From Lysobacterales bacterium (GTDB taxonomy: Bacteria > Pseudomonadota > Gammaproteobacteria > Xanthomonadales > S139-57), in assembly GCA_026993285.1 (NCBI GenBank), contig JALWTZ010000008.1, positions 1 to 9,526 of the forward strand: DNA of 9,526 nt, written 5' to 3'. The position numbers and the translations under genes are program-made. The notes beneath the pieces are model-generated. The model was given only the letters and a program-made list of their open reading frames with translations. It was not told the origin of the DNA and made no database searches. Positions 1-5,652 of this stretch are shown here, piece by piece (position 1 is the first letter of the stretch; each line of letters begins with the position of its first letter).

Positions 1-380
1 GGCTTGCGCCACATCACCCCGGTTCGGGACATGTTCATGGAACGCAAGGCCTCGCGCATAAAGGCCTCGAACTGATCCAAAGCATCATTCAAAGCCCAGC
101 CATGTGCGGCCAGCGGAGATTTATTGTCAATAAAGGTTACCCGGCTTTCCAGCTTGCCCGCACCAACTTCATCCAACACGCGATGAATCTGCTTCATGAT
201 CTGCCGGTCTTTGTGGCTGGCCTGATAATGAGCCCAGCCCACTAGGGCCAGTAGCAGCAAGCCAATAACTTCCAGCCAGTGAAAATGGCTTTCATACAGG
301 CTAAGCAGCACAAAAAAGCTGGTAATGGCAACCAGTACCCTGCGGGTATCAGCTGAACTGAAGTGCAAAAACCTGTTCAT
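1..380 (-). CDS. Membrane-anchored HAMP/chemoreceptor protein, CetA-like (N-terminal 126 residues; cut by window edge)
   Basis: I translated this by hand from the ATG at 380 on the minus strand; the frame stays open to base 1. Residues about 15-29 and 36-50 are hydrophobic segments separated by a very short loop (ESHFHW), which is a membrane hairpin with almost no periplasmic part. The hairpin is followed by a basic stretch (KDRQ, residues 57-60) and a HAMP-like linker at about 68-115 (VLDEVGAGKLESRV, then ALDQFEAFMREAL). This is the head of an energy-taxis type methyl-accepting receptor that lacks a sensory domain of its own. The signalling hairpin that would bind CheW/CheA lies outside the window. 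The start is supported by GAGGA about 4-8 nt upstream. It overlaps the preceding PAS gene by 32 nt, so the two are probably translationally coupled and work as one split receptor. The family call rests on the N-terminus and context only; another HAMP signalling protein (for example a diguanylate cyclase) remains possible. Confidence 0.72.
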   Translation of the reverse strand, partial: MNRFLHFSSADTRRVLVAITSFFVLLSLYESHFHWLEVIGLLLLALVGWAHYQASHKDRQIMKQIHRVLDEVGAGKLESRVTFIDNKSPLAAHGWALNDALDQFEAFMREALRSMNMSRTGVMWRK

Positions 381-876
381 TGTATCCTCGCTTCACTTCA
401 TCCAGTGCGTTCATGAGTAGGGGGGTCGAAGCCTCGATGGCTCCGGCCGGGCCCGCGGCCTGCTCTGCTTCCAGCATGCGGGCATACAGCGGCTCAAACC
501 AGCGAATGCCTGCCTGGCTGGGCTTGCGCCGTACCGAGTAATAACCCAGCAGATTGCCTTTGACATCCCTGCTGGGTGTGACATTGGCGAACACCCAGTA
601 ATGGCCACCATCAGAAGACAGATTCTTGACAAAACCGTTGAATTCCCGCCCTTCTTCCAGGCATTGCCACAGGAGTCGAAAAACTGCCCGGGGCATGTCC
701 GGATGGCGAATGATATTGTGCTGCTTGCCCAGCAATTCCTGCTCATCAAGCTGGGCAAATTCCATGAAAATCCTGTTGCAGTAGGTGATGATGCCCTTGG
801 GGTTGGTCTTGGAGACAATAAAGTCCTCCTCGCGCATCACCCTTTCCACCCCGGTAGGCCTGACCTTGAGTTTCAT
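349..876 (-). CDS. Aer-type PAS domain redox/energy-taxis sensor (CetB-like), 175 aa
   Basis: This is a soluble single PAS-domain protein, probably the FAD-binding sensory half of a split aerotaxis/energy-taxis receptor. The PAS fold spans about residues 15-118. From memory of E. coli Aer, the residues tied to FAD binding fall at the same numbers here: Asn34, Arg57-His58 and Asp60 in the IIRHPDMP motif, and Trp70. The later block GGHYWVFANVTP and the FEPLYARM segment also match the Aer pattern. There is no membrane segment and no HAMP or signalling domain; those are in the overlapping downstream gene. I chose the ATG at 876 over one 21 nt further upstream (897) because GGAGG sits 6 nt before it and the Aer numbering then agrees. 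The stop at 349 lies 32 nt inside the next gene. A sigma-28-like promoter is 31 nt upstream. Bipartite PAS plus MCP pairs are known from Campylobacter CetB/CetA; equivalence here is inferred. Confidence 0.85.
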   Translation of the reverse strand: MKLKVRPTGVERVMREEDFIVSKTNPKGIITYCNRIFMEFAQLDEQELLGKQHNIIRHPDMPRAVFRLLWQCLEEGREFNGFVKNLSSDGGHYWVFANVTPSRDVKGNLLGYYSVRRKPSQAGIRWFEPLYARMLEAEQAAGPAGAIEASTPLLMNALDEVKRGYNEQVFALQFS

Positions 877-906
877 GCTGCCTCCATTGTTCAACATCCA
901 TCGCCT

Positions 907-933
907 GTAACGGCGCTGTTCGAAAAAAGTTTA
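907..933 (-). promoter_or_regulatory. Sigma-28 (FliA) promoter for the PAS/chemoreceptor operon
   Basis: Read on the minus strand, TAAA (933-930) is followed by 15 nt (929-915) and GCCGTTAC (914-907). The enterobacterial FliA consensus is TAAA-N15-GCCGATAA, so the -35 is perfect, the spacer exact and the -10 matches 6 of 8 with the GCCG core intact. It lies 31 nt upstream of the PAS gene ATG, the right distance for its promoter. Sigma-28 control is typical of chemoreceptor genes, which fits the cargo. It was found by eye; no genome-wide background was computed. Confidence 0.6.
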
Positions 934-1079
934 ATACTTTTGGCTGGTCACTCGGAAACCCCTTATCCATGGCGGGAGAGTAGCCCTGCCGGACGGCATG
1001 TTCTATCATCTCCTGCACGGAACGAATGCACAAGGTCGGGAACAAGGCCTGTCATTGAATTGCCACCGGGGGAGAAAAG

Positions 1080-1961
1080 ATGAAAAAACTGCTGTTCGGC
1101 GTACTCGCACTACTGGCCATGCACGCCCATGCCAAGGGAGAACGATTCCGCCCCTTTGTACTGGCTGCCATCAGCCAGACCACCATGGAAGAAACCCTGC
1201 AGAACACGCGCAACAAGCTGAAAGCAGGCAACTTCGAGATCGTGGGTGAATATGCTCCCTATGAAGGCGCGGAAATCATTGCCATTACTCGTGATGATCT
1301 CAAGGCTACCGCAGCCAAAACGGATTTCGGCGGCTTTGGCGCGGTATTGAAAGTGGCCCTGACACAAGCCGAGGACGGCATCCAGATCAGCTACAACAAT
1401 CCAGAATGGGTGACCTACATTTACCGCCTGGAAGGCAACCTGGCTGATGTCAACCGGGATCTGGGTCGTCTGCTGGGCCGTGAAAAAACCTTTGGTTCCA
1501 AAAAGGGGCTGAAAGCGAAAAAATTGCTCAAATATCGTTACATGATGATGATGCCCCGCTTCGACGACAATATTCGCCTGGCCAAGTACAAGAAATATCA
1601 ACAGGCCGTGGATGCGGTGGAAAAGGGCCTGTCCGAAGGTCTCGGAAATACGAAAAAAATCTTCCGGGTCGATATTCCCGGCAAGGAAGAAACCGTTTTT
1701 GGTGTCGCCATTCTGTCCGGCAAGTCCAATGATGCCTACATCATGAAAAAGATCGACACCGATGAGCTGAAACATACCGCCCACCTGCCCTATGAAATTC
1801 TGGTCAGCGGGCGCAAGATCTACATGCTGCATGGCAAGTTCCGCATCGCCCAGAGCTTCCCCGACCTGGGCATGGGGGATTTCATTCGCATCTCCTCGGC
1901 ACCGGGTGATATCGAGAAACACCTGAAAGCCGTGGCCCGCGCCAACAAGAAAAAGAAATAA
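1080..1961 (+). CDS. Uncharacterised exported protein, 293 aa, possible DUF302/TT1751-like N-terminal domain
   Basis: The N-terminus is a clear Sec signal peptide: MKK, a hydrophobic run to about residue 13, then a likely cleavage after AHA (residue 18). The mature part seems to have two halves. Residues about 25-140 (AISQTTMEETLQNTRNKLKAGNF, then ITRDDL and YNNPEWVTYIYRL) resemble the small alpha/beta TT1751-like (DUF302) fold; that is an impression from the pattern, not a search. Residues about 150-285 contain YRYMMMMPRFDD and end in a lysine-rich tail. I see no catalytic motif, metal-binding cysteines or membrane segment beyond the signal, so the function is unknown and the location probably periplasmic. 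The start is backed by GGGGGAGAAAAG directly before the ATG. A DASS-type transporter begins 12 nt downstream on the same strand, so the two are probably cotranscribed and this protein may serve in anion uptake. That link is inferred from position only. Confidence 0.8.
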   Translation: MKKLLFGVLALLAMHAHAKGERFRPFVLAAISQTTMEETLQNTRNKLKAGNFEIVGEYAPYEGAEIIAITRDDLKATAAKTDFGGFGAVLKVALTQAEDGIQISYNNPEWVTYIYRLEGNLADVNRDLGRLLGREKTFGSKKGLKAKKLLKYRYMMMMPRFDDNIRLAKYKKYQQAVDAVEKGLSEGLGNTKKIFRVDIPGKEETVFGVAILSGKSNDAYIMKKIDTDELKHTAHLPYEILVSGRKIYMLHGKFRIAQSFPDLGMGDFIRISSAPGDIEKHLKAVARANKKKK

Positions 1962-1973
1962 AGCAGCCCGCTC

Positions 1974-3311
1974 TTGAACCACGCCCTTCCCCTGCTGGCC
2001 GCCCTGGGCGGCCTGCTACTGGTCAGCCATTACGGGCCAGGTGAGCCGGCACTGAACAGCGGCCTGGGCATCCTGCTGGCCATCGCCCTGCTCTGGCTCA
2101 GCGAGGCCCTGCCGCTGGCGGTCACTGCCCTGCTGGTGCCCGTGCTGGCCATGGCCACCGGCCTGATGCAAGGCCCGCAGGCCTTTGCCAGTTTTGCCCA
2201 CCCCATCATCTTTCTGTTTCTCGGTGGTTATGCACTGGCCGCCGCCTTGCACCAGCAGGGGCTGGACCGCTGGCTGGCCAGTCGCTTTCTTATTCTCGGG
2301 CGCGGCAAGCTGTTGCCGGCCAGCCTGCTACTCTTTGCCGCCACGGCGGTGCTGAGCATGTGGATCTCCAACACCGCCACCACAGCCATGATGCTGCCGC
2401 TGGTGCTGGGCCTGATGGAAAGCCTGCCGGAAAAAAACGGCAGAACCGGCTGGTTTCTGCTGTTGGGTCTGGCCTGGTCCGCCAATATCGGCGGCATGGG
2501 CACCCTGGTGGGTAGCCCACCCAACGCCATCATGGCGGCGGAAACCGGCATCGGCTTCAACCAGTGGCTTCAGGTAGGCCTGCCCGCCAGCCTGCTGCTC
2601 TGGCCCCTGGGCATGGCCATGCTCTACCTGTTGTTTCACCCCGCAAACCTTCATGAAACCACCACTGCTGAAGAAGAAACCGGCAAGCACTGGAACCTGC
2701 AACAAAAACTGACGGCCGTGATCTTTCTGCTGACCGTGCTGGCCTGGATTTTCAGCAAGCCCCTGGCCCAGTGGCTGGGCATTGCCAAGGGTATGGACAG
2801 CTGGGTGGCCATCTCCGCCCTGGTGGTGCTGCACGCCCTGGGGCTGCTGCGCTGGGAAACCCTGCGGCAACGCACGGACTGGGGTGTGCTGATTCTTTTT
2901 GGCGGCGGCCTGGTATTGAGCGGTATCCTCAAGGCCAGCGGAGCCAGCCTCTGGCTGACGCAGAGCCTGCTGGAACCCCTGCAAGCCCTGCCCGGCTGGG
3001 TGTTGATTCTGGGCCTGACCCTGTTTGTGGTTTTTCTCACCGAGCTGGCCAGCAACACCGCCACCACCGCCCTGCTTCTGCCCCTGCTCTTGCCGCTGGC
3101 GCCCGAGCTGGGCCTGCAACCTTTGGTAGTGGCCTTTTTGCTCAGTATCTCGGTTTCCTGCGCCTTCATGCTGCCGGTGGCCACCCCGCCCAATGCCATG
3201 GTATTCGGCACCGATTTGCTCCCCCAGCGGGTGATGATGCGCGCGGGACTCTACATGAACTGGCTGGCCGCCCTGCTGCTCAGCCTGCTGGTGCCCTGGC
3301 TGGCGGGGTAA
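1974..3311 (+). CDS. DASS/SLC13 family anion transporter (dicarboxylate or sulfate type), TTG start
   Basis: This is an inner-membrane protein of 445 aa, nearly all hydrophobic, with roughly a dozen membrane segments in two pseudo-symmetric halves. Each half carries the family hallmark: SNTATTAMMLPL at residues 132-143 with NIGGMGTLVGSPPNA at 171-185, and SNTATTALLLPLL at 360-372 with ATPPNAMVFGT at 403-413. In the Vibrio cholerae homologue VcINDY the two SNT motifs bind substrate carboxylate and sodium, so Na+-coupled uptake of a C4-dicarboxylate, or of sulfate in other family members, is expected. The sequence alone does not settle the substrate. The frame begins after the upstream stop at 1961, and the only sensible start is TTG at 1974; the first in-frame ATG (residue 60) would delete the first helices. 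There is no good Shine-Dalgarno sequence, so translation probably depends on coupling to the gene ending 12 nt earlier. The GC content is high (one checked 60-base stretch is 77%). Confidence 0.9.
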   Translation: MNHALPLLAALGGLLLVSHYGPGEPALNSGLGILLAIALLWLSEALPLAVTALLVPVLAMATGLMQGPQAFASFAHPIIFLFLGGYALAAALHQQGLDRWLASRFLILGRGKLLPASLLLFAATAVLSMWISNTATTAMMLPLVLGLMESLPEKNGRTGWFLLLGLAWSANIGGMGTLVGSPPNAIMAAETGIGFNQWLQVGLPASLLLWPLGMAMLYLLFHPANLHETTTAEEETGKHWNLQQKLTAVIFLLTVLAWIFSKPLAQWLGIAKGMDSWVAISALVVLHALGLLRWETLRQRTDWGVLILFGGGLVLSGILKASGASLWLTQSLLEPLQALPGWVLILGLTLFVVFLTELASNTATTALLLPLLLPLAPELGLQPLVVAFLLSISVSCAFMLPVATPPNAMVFGTDLLPQRVMMRAGLYMNWLAALLLSLLVPWLAG

Positions 3312-3343
3312 ACACAAACCAGTCCAGCCTATTTGCCGCTGTG

Positions 3344-3381
3344 TTCAAGCCTGGCGGCCCTTGTAAAGCTTTCAGGCTGAA
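3344..3381. repeat. Inverted repeat between convergent genes (possible weak bidirectional terminator)
   Basis: Arms TTCAAGCCTG (3344-3353) and CAGGCTGAA (3373-3381) pair over nine positions with one bulged A and a 19-nt loop. It sits in the 82-nt gap where the transporter (plus) and brnA (minus) converge, the expected place for a terminator. Neither strand has a T-run after the stem, so a standard intrinsic terminator is not supported. Confidence 0.3.
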
Positions 3382-3393
3382 CAGCAGGTATTG

Positions 3394-3618
3394 TCAGGGC
3401 TTTCGGGCCCATGTGAGATCAATCTTGCGTTTTTGAGCGACGCAATCACGCAAATAGAGATTGATCAGGCTCTGGTAGGGAATCCCGGTTTCCTCCGCCA
3501 TGTTTTTGAAGTATTCAATCACATCCTCGCCCATACGAATGGAAACCTGCTTCTTGAGCCTTGAAGCATAAGGGTTTTTTCGAGATTTCATTTTCGAGAA
3601 ATCGTATTCCGCCTTCAT
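3394..3618 (-). CDS. brnA: BrnA antitoxin / CopG-like ribbon-helix-helix repressor, 74 aa
   Basis: This is the antitoxin of a type II pair. It should bind and neutralise the BrnT toxin encoded just before it and repress their shared promoter. Residues 1-20 are a basic lead (MKAEYDFSKMKSRKNPYA). Residues about 22-65 are a ribbon-helix-helix: the strand KKQVSIRMGEDV, helix 1 IEYFKNMAEETG, and helix 2 beginning IPYQSLINLYLRDCV. That IPYQSLIN turn is typical of BrnA/CopG-like antitoxins. The ATG at 3618 overlaps the brnT stop by 4 nt (ATGA), so the two are translationally coupled, toxin first as is usual for brnTA. The length is slightly short for the family but complete. The region is AT-rich (one 60-base stretch at 3541-3600 is 40% GC), in keeping with a mobile toxin-antitoxin cassette. 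The likely operator is the palindrome at 3902-3918. Confidence 0.88.
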   Translation of the reverse strand: MKAEYDFSKMKSRKNPYASRLKKQVSIRMGEDVIEYFKNMAEETGIPYQSLINLYLRDCVAQKRKIDLTWARKP

Positions 3619-3902
3619 GATGCACCTCTGGAATAGAAAGAAGATTCCTTTTTTGTCGCCTTGCGTGCAGAAATGATACGAATGGTATTTCCCTCAGCAC
3701 GCTCGCAATGGCAAACAACGAGCATTCGACATTGATTGCTCATGCCCAGCATGATGAAACGGTCTTCCGCTTCCGAATGCGCTTCATCATAGAATTGAAC
3801 AGCCTGTTCATCGTAAAACTCGGATTTTGCCTCAGTGAAAGAAACGCTGTGTTTCTTTTGGTTGGTCAAGTCCTTGGCCTTGTCCCACTCGAATGCAATC
3901 AT
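3615..3902 (-). CDS. brnT: BrnT-type ribonuclease toxin, 95 aa
   Basis: This is the toxin of a BrnTA pair; BrnT of Brucella is a RelE-fold ribonuclease that arrests translation. Family hallmarks are visible: N-terminal FEWDKAKDLTNQKKHSVSF (residues 4-22), HSEAEDRFIMLG in the middle (about 41-52), and the C-terminal block IRIISARKATKKE (about 74-86), which carries the conserved Arg residues. I start it at the ATG at 3902 because homologues begin with a short Met-x-FEWD. The frame is open further upstream, but the only upstream start codon I saw is a TTG without a ribosome site, and that region carries the promoter. There is no Shine-Dalgarno sequence before 3902, and the promoter geometry predicts transcription starting at about that base, so the message may be leaderless. 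It overlaps brnA by 4 nt. It appears intact, with no frameshift. Confidence 0.9.
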   Translation of the reverse strand: MIAFEWDKAKDLTNQKKHSVSFTEAKSEFYDEQAVQFYDEAHSEAEDRFIMLGMSNQCRMLVVCHCERAEGNTIRIISARKATKKESSFYSRGAS

Positions 3903-3918
3903 ACATACATTGTATGTA
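3902..3918. promoter_or_regulatory. Perfect palindrome, likely BrnA operator
   Basis: TACATACA (3902-3909), one central T, then TGTATGTA (3911-3918): two perfect 8-nt arms around a single base. It covers the -10 box of the brnTA promoter and touches the first base of the brnT start codon, so a protein bound here would block both polymerase and the start of the message. Autorepression through such sites is the rule for ribbon-helix-helix antitoxins; the assignment to BrnA is inferred from position. Confidence 0.65.
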
Positions 3919-3937
3919 CACAATAACGGACAATCAA
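3909..3937 (-). promoter_or_regulatory. brnT: Sigma-70 type promoter of brnTA
   Basis: On the minus strand: -35 TTGATT (3937-3932, 4 of 6), spacer of exactly 17 nt, -10 TACAAT (3914-3909, 5 of 6). The predicted start of transcription, about 7 nt past the -10, falls at or next to 3902, the A of the brnT ATG. Confidence 0.6.
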
Positions 3938-4023
3938 CAGCATGTACCTGATGAACTGGCAGAACCTGCAAGCCTCAAACTTTCTCGGCACAGCATGTTG
4001 ACACAATCAGAACTTACCCCTGG

Positions 4024-4716
4024 CTACCAATAAAACCGCCGCACCGGTTTCCACCACAGGCGGCCACGCCAGTACTGAATCAGCAACAGGCCGAAGGCCA
4101 GGCCTCCCAGGTGGGCGAAATGGGCCACGCCGGACTGGGTGCCGGTCACCCCGAAAAACAGTTCCACCGCCGCGTATAGGGGCACGAACACCTTGGCCTT
4201 GAGGGGAATGGGCGGGATCAGCAGCATGATGCGTGCCTCGGGAAACATCCAGGCAAAGGCCAGCAGCACGCCGAATACGCCACCAGAGGCGCCCACGGTG
4301 GGAATGGGTGGCTGGCCCTGGGCCACGGAGAGGCTGACCACCAGCAACTGCACCAGCCCGGCCCCGATCACGCAAACCACATAATAGGTCAGAAAACGCC
4401 GGGAACCCCAGACATTCTCCACCTGCGCGCCAAACATCCACAATGCAAACAGATTGAAAAAAATATGCGCCAAACCACCATGCAACAGGCTGTAACTGAA
4501 CAACTGCCAGAGATGAAACTGCGGTATCTGCACTGCGCCATAGGGCGTGGCCACCACCGGCGGCGTGCCCAGGGGCCAGAGCGCAAACAGCGGTTCCAGC
4601 GCACCAGGGAACAGCCCCTGGAGAAAAAACATCAGGACACAGCTGGTGATAATCAGCTTGATGGCAGGGGGGTATGCGGAAAAACGCGGGCGCTCCGCCT
4701 CCAGGGGATCGTACAT
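4024..4716 (-). CDS. Rhomboid family intramembrane serine protease, 230 aa
   Basis: This inner-membrane protease would cleave transmembrane helices of client proteins. The hallmark residues are all present: His84-x-x-x-Asn88 in the LLHGGLAHIFFN stretch, the catalytic Ser144 in GASGG (142-146), and the catalytic His202 in HFAHLGGLAFG. The amphipathic L1-loop region lies around residues 93-105 (WMFGAQVENVWGS). Six membrane segments fit, at about 19-37, 78-98, 107-129, 143-158, 161-192 (interrupted) and 196-215. The length is normal for a basic six-helix bacterial rhomboid without an extra cytoplasmic domain. I start at 4716 because AGGAAG lies 6 nt upstream and the protein then begins MYDPLEAERP. 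An in-frame ATG at 4842 would add 42 residues unlike this family and overlap the divergent crotonase gene. The gene diverges from the crotonase gene and lies 121 nt before brnT. Its substrate is not evident. Confidence 0.92.
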   Translation of the reverse strand: MYDPLEAERPRFSAYPPAIKLIITSCVLMFFLQGLFPGALEPLFALWPLGTPPVVATPYGAVQIPQFHLWQLFSYSLLHGGLAHIFFNLFALWMFGAQVENVWGSRRFLTYYVVCVIGAGLVQLLVVSLSVAQGQPPIPTVGASGGVFGVLLAFAWMFPEARIMLLIPPIPLKAKVFVPLYAAVELFFGVTGTQSGVAHFAHLGGLAFGLLLIQYWRGRLWWKPVRRFYW

Positions 4717-4743
4717 GGCAACTTCCTGAGAAAAACCGCGTTC

Positions 4744-4772
4744 AATATGCGGGGCACGAGCATGGCTTGCAA
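4744..4772 (-). promoter_or_regulatory. Candidate promoter of the rhomboid gene, -35 inside a palindrome
   Basis: On the minus strand: TTGCAA (4772-4767) and CATATT (4749-4744) with a 17-nt spacer, each matching the sigma-70 consensus at 4 of 6 positions. The -35 is the centre of the perfect palindrome GGCTTGCAAGCC (4764-4775). The fit is weak, and no better promoter was seen for the rhomboid gene. Confidence 0.3.
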
Positions 4773-4800
4773 GCCCCGCGTTGCCGAAAAAGCCGGCAAC
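4749..4800. repeat. Two adjacent inverted repeats in the divergent rhomboid/crotonase intergenic region
   Basis: The first has arms GCGGGGC (4749-4755) and GCCCCGC (4773-4779) with a 17-nt loop that contains most of the palindrome GGCTTGCAAGCC (4764-4775). The second has arms GTTGCCG (4780-4786) and CGGCAAC (4794-4800) with the 7-nt loop AAAAAGC. They abut exactly. They could be operators for the divergent pair or hairpins in the leaders; no known regulator site was recognised. Confidence 0.6.
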
Positions 4801-4834
4801 ATGCGAGAATATCCCTTTTGGGTAGGGATCTGAA

Positions 4835-5605
4835 ATGAGCATACTGCTGCGGGAAGAACACGATCACATTCTCACGCTCACACTCCACCGGCCAGAAGCA
4901 CTCAATGCCCTCAACCGAGAACTGTTGCTGGCGCTGGATGAAGCCTTTGCCGAGGCCGATGACAGGGATGACATTCGCTGTATCGTGCTGACCGGCAGTG
5001 GCGACAAAGCCTTTGCCGCCGGTGCGGATATTGAAGAGCTTGCGCAAATGAGCGCCCTGGAAGCGGCCGCTTTCTCCCGGCTCGGCAACCGGATGATGCG
5101 CCGCATTGAAACCCTGCGCAAGCCGGTGATTGCCGCGGTCAACGGCTATGCGCTGGGAGGTGGCTGCGAACTGGCCATGGCCTGCCATTTGCGAATTGCC
5201 CATGCGCGCGCCCGTTTCGGGCTGCCGGAAATTACCCTGGGGCTGATGCCTGGTTTTGGCGGCAGCCAACGCCTGCCACGGCTGATCGGCAAGGCCCGCG
5301 CGCTGGAACTGATGCTCACTGGCCGGCCGGTCAAGGCCGAACAGGCCGTCCAGCTGGGGCTGGCCAACCAGTGCCACCCTGACGAGGATTTTCAGCCAGC
5401 CGTGCAAACACTGGCCCGGCAACTGGCAGCCAACGCCACCATGGCCAGCCAGCTGCTGTTGCAAGCGGTGGAAACGGGCATGGACTTGCCCATGGAACAT
5501 GCCCTGCAAGTGGAGAGCCAGCAGTTTGGCCTTTGCTTTGACCACCCGGATGCCCGCGAAGGTACCCAAGCCTTCCTGCAAAAGCGCAAGCCGCGTTTCC
5601 TCTGA
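4835..5605 (+). CDS. Enoyl-CoA hydratase/isomerase (crotonase) family protein, 256 aa
   Basis: This is a cytoplasmic crotonase-fold enzyme that probably adds water to trans-2-enoyl-CoA in fatty acid or amino acid breakdown. The N-terminal motif HRPEALNALN (18-27) is present. The oxyanion-hole and CoA pocket are AFAAGADI (59-66) and GYALGGGCELAMA (104-116). Both hydratase glutamates are in place: Glu112 (GGGCE) and Glu132 (FGLPEITLG), matching Glu144 and Glu164 of rat mitochondrial hydratase. MPGFGGSQRLPRLIG (138-152) and the C-terminal EGTQAFLQKRKPRF (242-255) complete a standard-length protein. With both glutamates, hydration is more likely than isomerase-only activity; chain-length preference cannot be read. 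AGGGA lies 6 nt before the ATG, but it could pair with ATCCC at 4811-4815 in the leader, a small hairpin that might tune translation. The next gene downstream is a flagellar regulator with its own promoter, so no functional link is implied. Confidence 0.93.
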   Translation: MSILLREEHDHILTLTLHRPEALNALNRELLLALDEAFAEADDRDDIRCIVLTGSGDKAFAAGADIEELAQMSALEAAAFSRLGNRMMRRIETLRKPVIAAVNGYALGGGCELAMACHLRIAHARARFGLPEITLGLMPGFGGSQRLPRLIGKARALELMLTGRPVKAEQAVQLGLANQCHPDEDFQPAVQTLARQLAANATMASQLLLQAVETGMDLPMEHALQVESQQFGLCFDHPDAREGTQAFLQKRKPRFL

Positions 5606-5617
5606 CCCTTCTTTGCC

Positions 5618-5641
5618 GCCGGCAGGCAGCGCTTTGCCGGC
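5618..5641 (+). terminator. Hairpin between the crotonase gene and the flagellar cluster
   Basis: A perfect 7-bp stem, GCCGGCA (5618-5624) with TGCCGGC (5635-5641), and a 10-nt loop, 13 nt after the crotonase stop and 12 nt before the sigma-54 promoter. It is GC-rich and well placed to end crotonase transcription, but no T-run follows. It would therefore be a weak intrinsic terminator or an aid to Rho. Confidence 0.35.
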
Positions 5642-5652
5642 AGCTTGCCGCA

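Noticed and set aside
601..1083. A 160-codon plus-strand open frame across the PAS gene start and the intergenic region
   Set aside because: It is antisense to the PAS gene and crosses its promoter; it has no family resemblance and ends inside the next gene's start.
1110..1982. A 290-codon minus-strand open frame opposite the exported protein
   Set aside because: The plus-strand gene has a proper ribosome site and signal peptide; the minus frame has neither and resembles no known family.
2328..3317. A 329-codon minus-strand open frame opposite the transporter
   Set aside because: Its Gln/Gly/His-rich composition is the antisense image of leucine-rich membrane helices; there is no ribosome site or recognisable domain.
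3344..3381. Strong intrinsic terminator between the transporter and brnA
   Set aside because: The stem has a bulge and a long loop, and no T-run follows on either strand; kept only as a low-confidence inverted repeat.
3903..3971. Longer brnT start giving 118 residues
   Set aside because: The extension is translated from the promoter and palindrome region and is absent from typical BrnT proteins, which start just before FEWD.
3937..3998. Direct repeat ACAGCATGT at 3937-3945 and 3990-3998 as an insertion footprint or att site
   Set aside because: Nine bases 44 nt apart, both on the same side of brnTA, so they do not bracket the cassette; most likely chance or minor regulatory sequence.
3998..4030. 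TTGACA at 3998-4003 on the plus strand as a -35 box
   Set aside because: No -10 lies at 16-18 nt spacing and there is no plus-strand gene downstream; it reads into the antisense of the rhomboid gene.
4717..4842. Longer rhomboid start at 4842 adding 42 residues
   Set aside because: There is no good ribosome site, it overlaps the divergent crotonase start, and the extra residues do not look like a rhomboid N-terminus; 4716 has AGGAAG at a good distance.
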